A stretch of DNA of 64,000 nt from positions 7,938-71,937 of the forward strand of contig JAWXTP010000002.1 of NCBI GenBank assembly GCA_044433415.1, written 5' to 3'. The translations under genes were made by a program, and so were the position numbers. The stretch is from JAWXTP01 sp044433415. GTDB lineage: Bacteria; Bacteroidota; Bacteroidia; Bacteroidales; Rikenellaceae. Below are positions 63,825-64,000 of this stretch, in pieces (the stretch's first letter is position 1; the number at the start of each line of letters is the position of its first letter). Below the pieces are notes generated by a model that saw only the letters and a program-made list of their open reading frames with translations, was not told the origin of the DNA and searched no databases.

Positions 63825-64000
63825 TTATTTTGCATTTTTTTAAAAAAATAACAAAATACTTAGTGATTAATACAATATCATGTCATTTAATAGGGTTTAT
63901 TTTAGCAACTTTTGCTAGTACAATGAAAAAGATTGGAGATAACATACCCTATAATAACTATTATAGGAATTTTAAATTCCAAATATAACCTTTATATAAT

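Noticed and set aside
63923..63991. Small ORF of about 21 codons at the right edge
   Set aside because: Very short, contains the palindrome, no ribosome site or similarity.

Overview
The window is a chromosomal segment of an AT-rich member of the Bacteroidetes, most probably of the order Bacteroidales. The evidence is sequence-internal. Several genes have Bacteroidetes-type promoters (TTTG about 19-21 bp before TAnnTTTG). The gene content includes Bacteroidetes-typical families: DUF1573, DUF4271 beside hemD, 6-bladed propeller lipoproteins, a TonB receptor, a Ser-type sulfatase, a GT3-type glycogen synthase, and an NfnAB pair. Genus cannot be fixed from what is visible. There is no phage, integrase, intact insertion sequence or CRISPR array. 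Most of the window is core chromosome with compact operons.

Layout. 1-8.4 kb: rpmH, a secreted esterase and a VanZ-like protein, a 1416-residue fusion of glycogen synthase and glucan phosphorylase, msrA and a sulfatase. 8.5-9.9 kb: one unrecognised gene followed by a noncoding, repeat-rich patch with a 97-bp tandem repeat, a 19-bp-stem hairpin and a heptamer array. 9.9-21.8 kb (minus strand): NfnAB, DUF1573, mnmA, a GH3-like enzyme, a membrane protein, an RlmI-like methyltransferase, a 3'-5' exonuclease, a 7TM-HD phosphohydrolase and a YitT protein. 21.9-29.3 kb: plsY-coaD, a histidine kinase, DUF4271-hemD-rnpA-yidD, and a lipoprotein resembling glycoside hydrolases. 29.4-35.9 kb (minus): a TonB receptor with an MFS permease, rpoN, DUF721 and recF. 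36-43.9 kb: TPR protein-ribH, lon, valS and an unknown gene. 44-48.4 kb: a small GNAT, a nonsense-disrupted propeller lipoprotein and a GH2 beta-galactosidase. 48.4-51.4 kb: an SDR / DeoC-like / FGGY-kinase catabolic operon. 51.4-58.4 kb: a MITE-like element, a CAU tRNA, HAD phosphatase, dtd, a MazG-like protein, a CBM9 protein, SUI1, and a large outer-membrane protein with an HEYRH motif. 58.5-63.8 kb (minus): two propeller lipoproteins and a four-gene ABC transporter / YtrA-type GntR operon with a likely autoregulatory operator.

The most striking unannotated structure is a dispersed intergenic palindromic repeat. Its ends read AGGGGAGTTCTA ... TAGAAGTTCCCTTA. I count about 15 copies plus half copies, from 23 bp to about 170 bp, in both orientations. 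They are nearly always between genes, commonly at a stop codon and in several cases supplying the stop. Other notable points are the glycogen synthase-phosphorylase fusion, the in-frame TAA directly after the lipobox cysteine of a propeller lipoprotein, a Lys/Ser/Thr tail on HemD, a 12-bp palindrome built from two divergent -7 boxes, and a row of four hairpins behind the beta-galactosidase gene. All functional calls come from reading motifs by eye; no database search was made.
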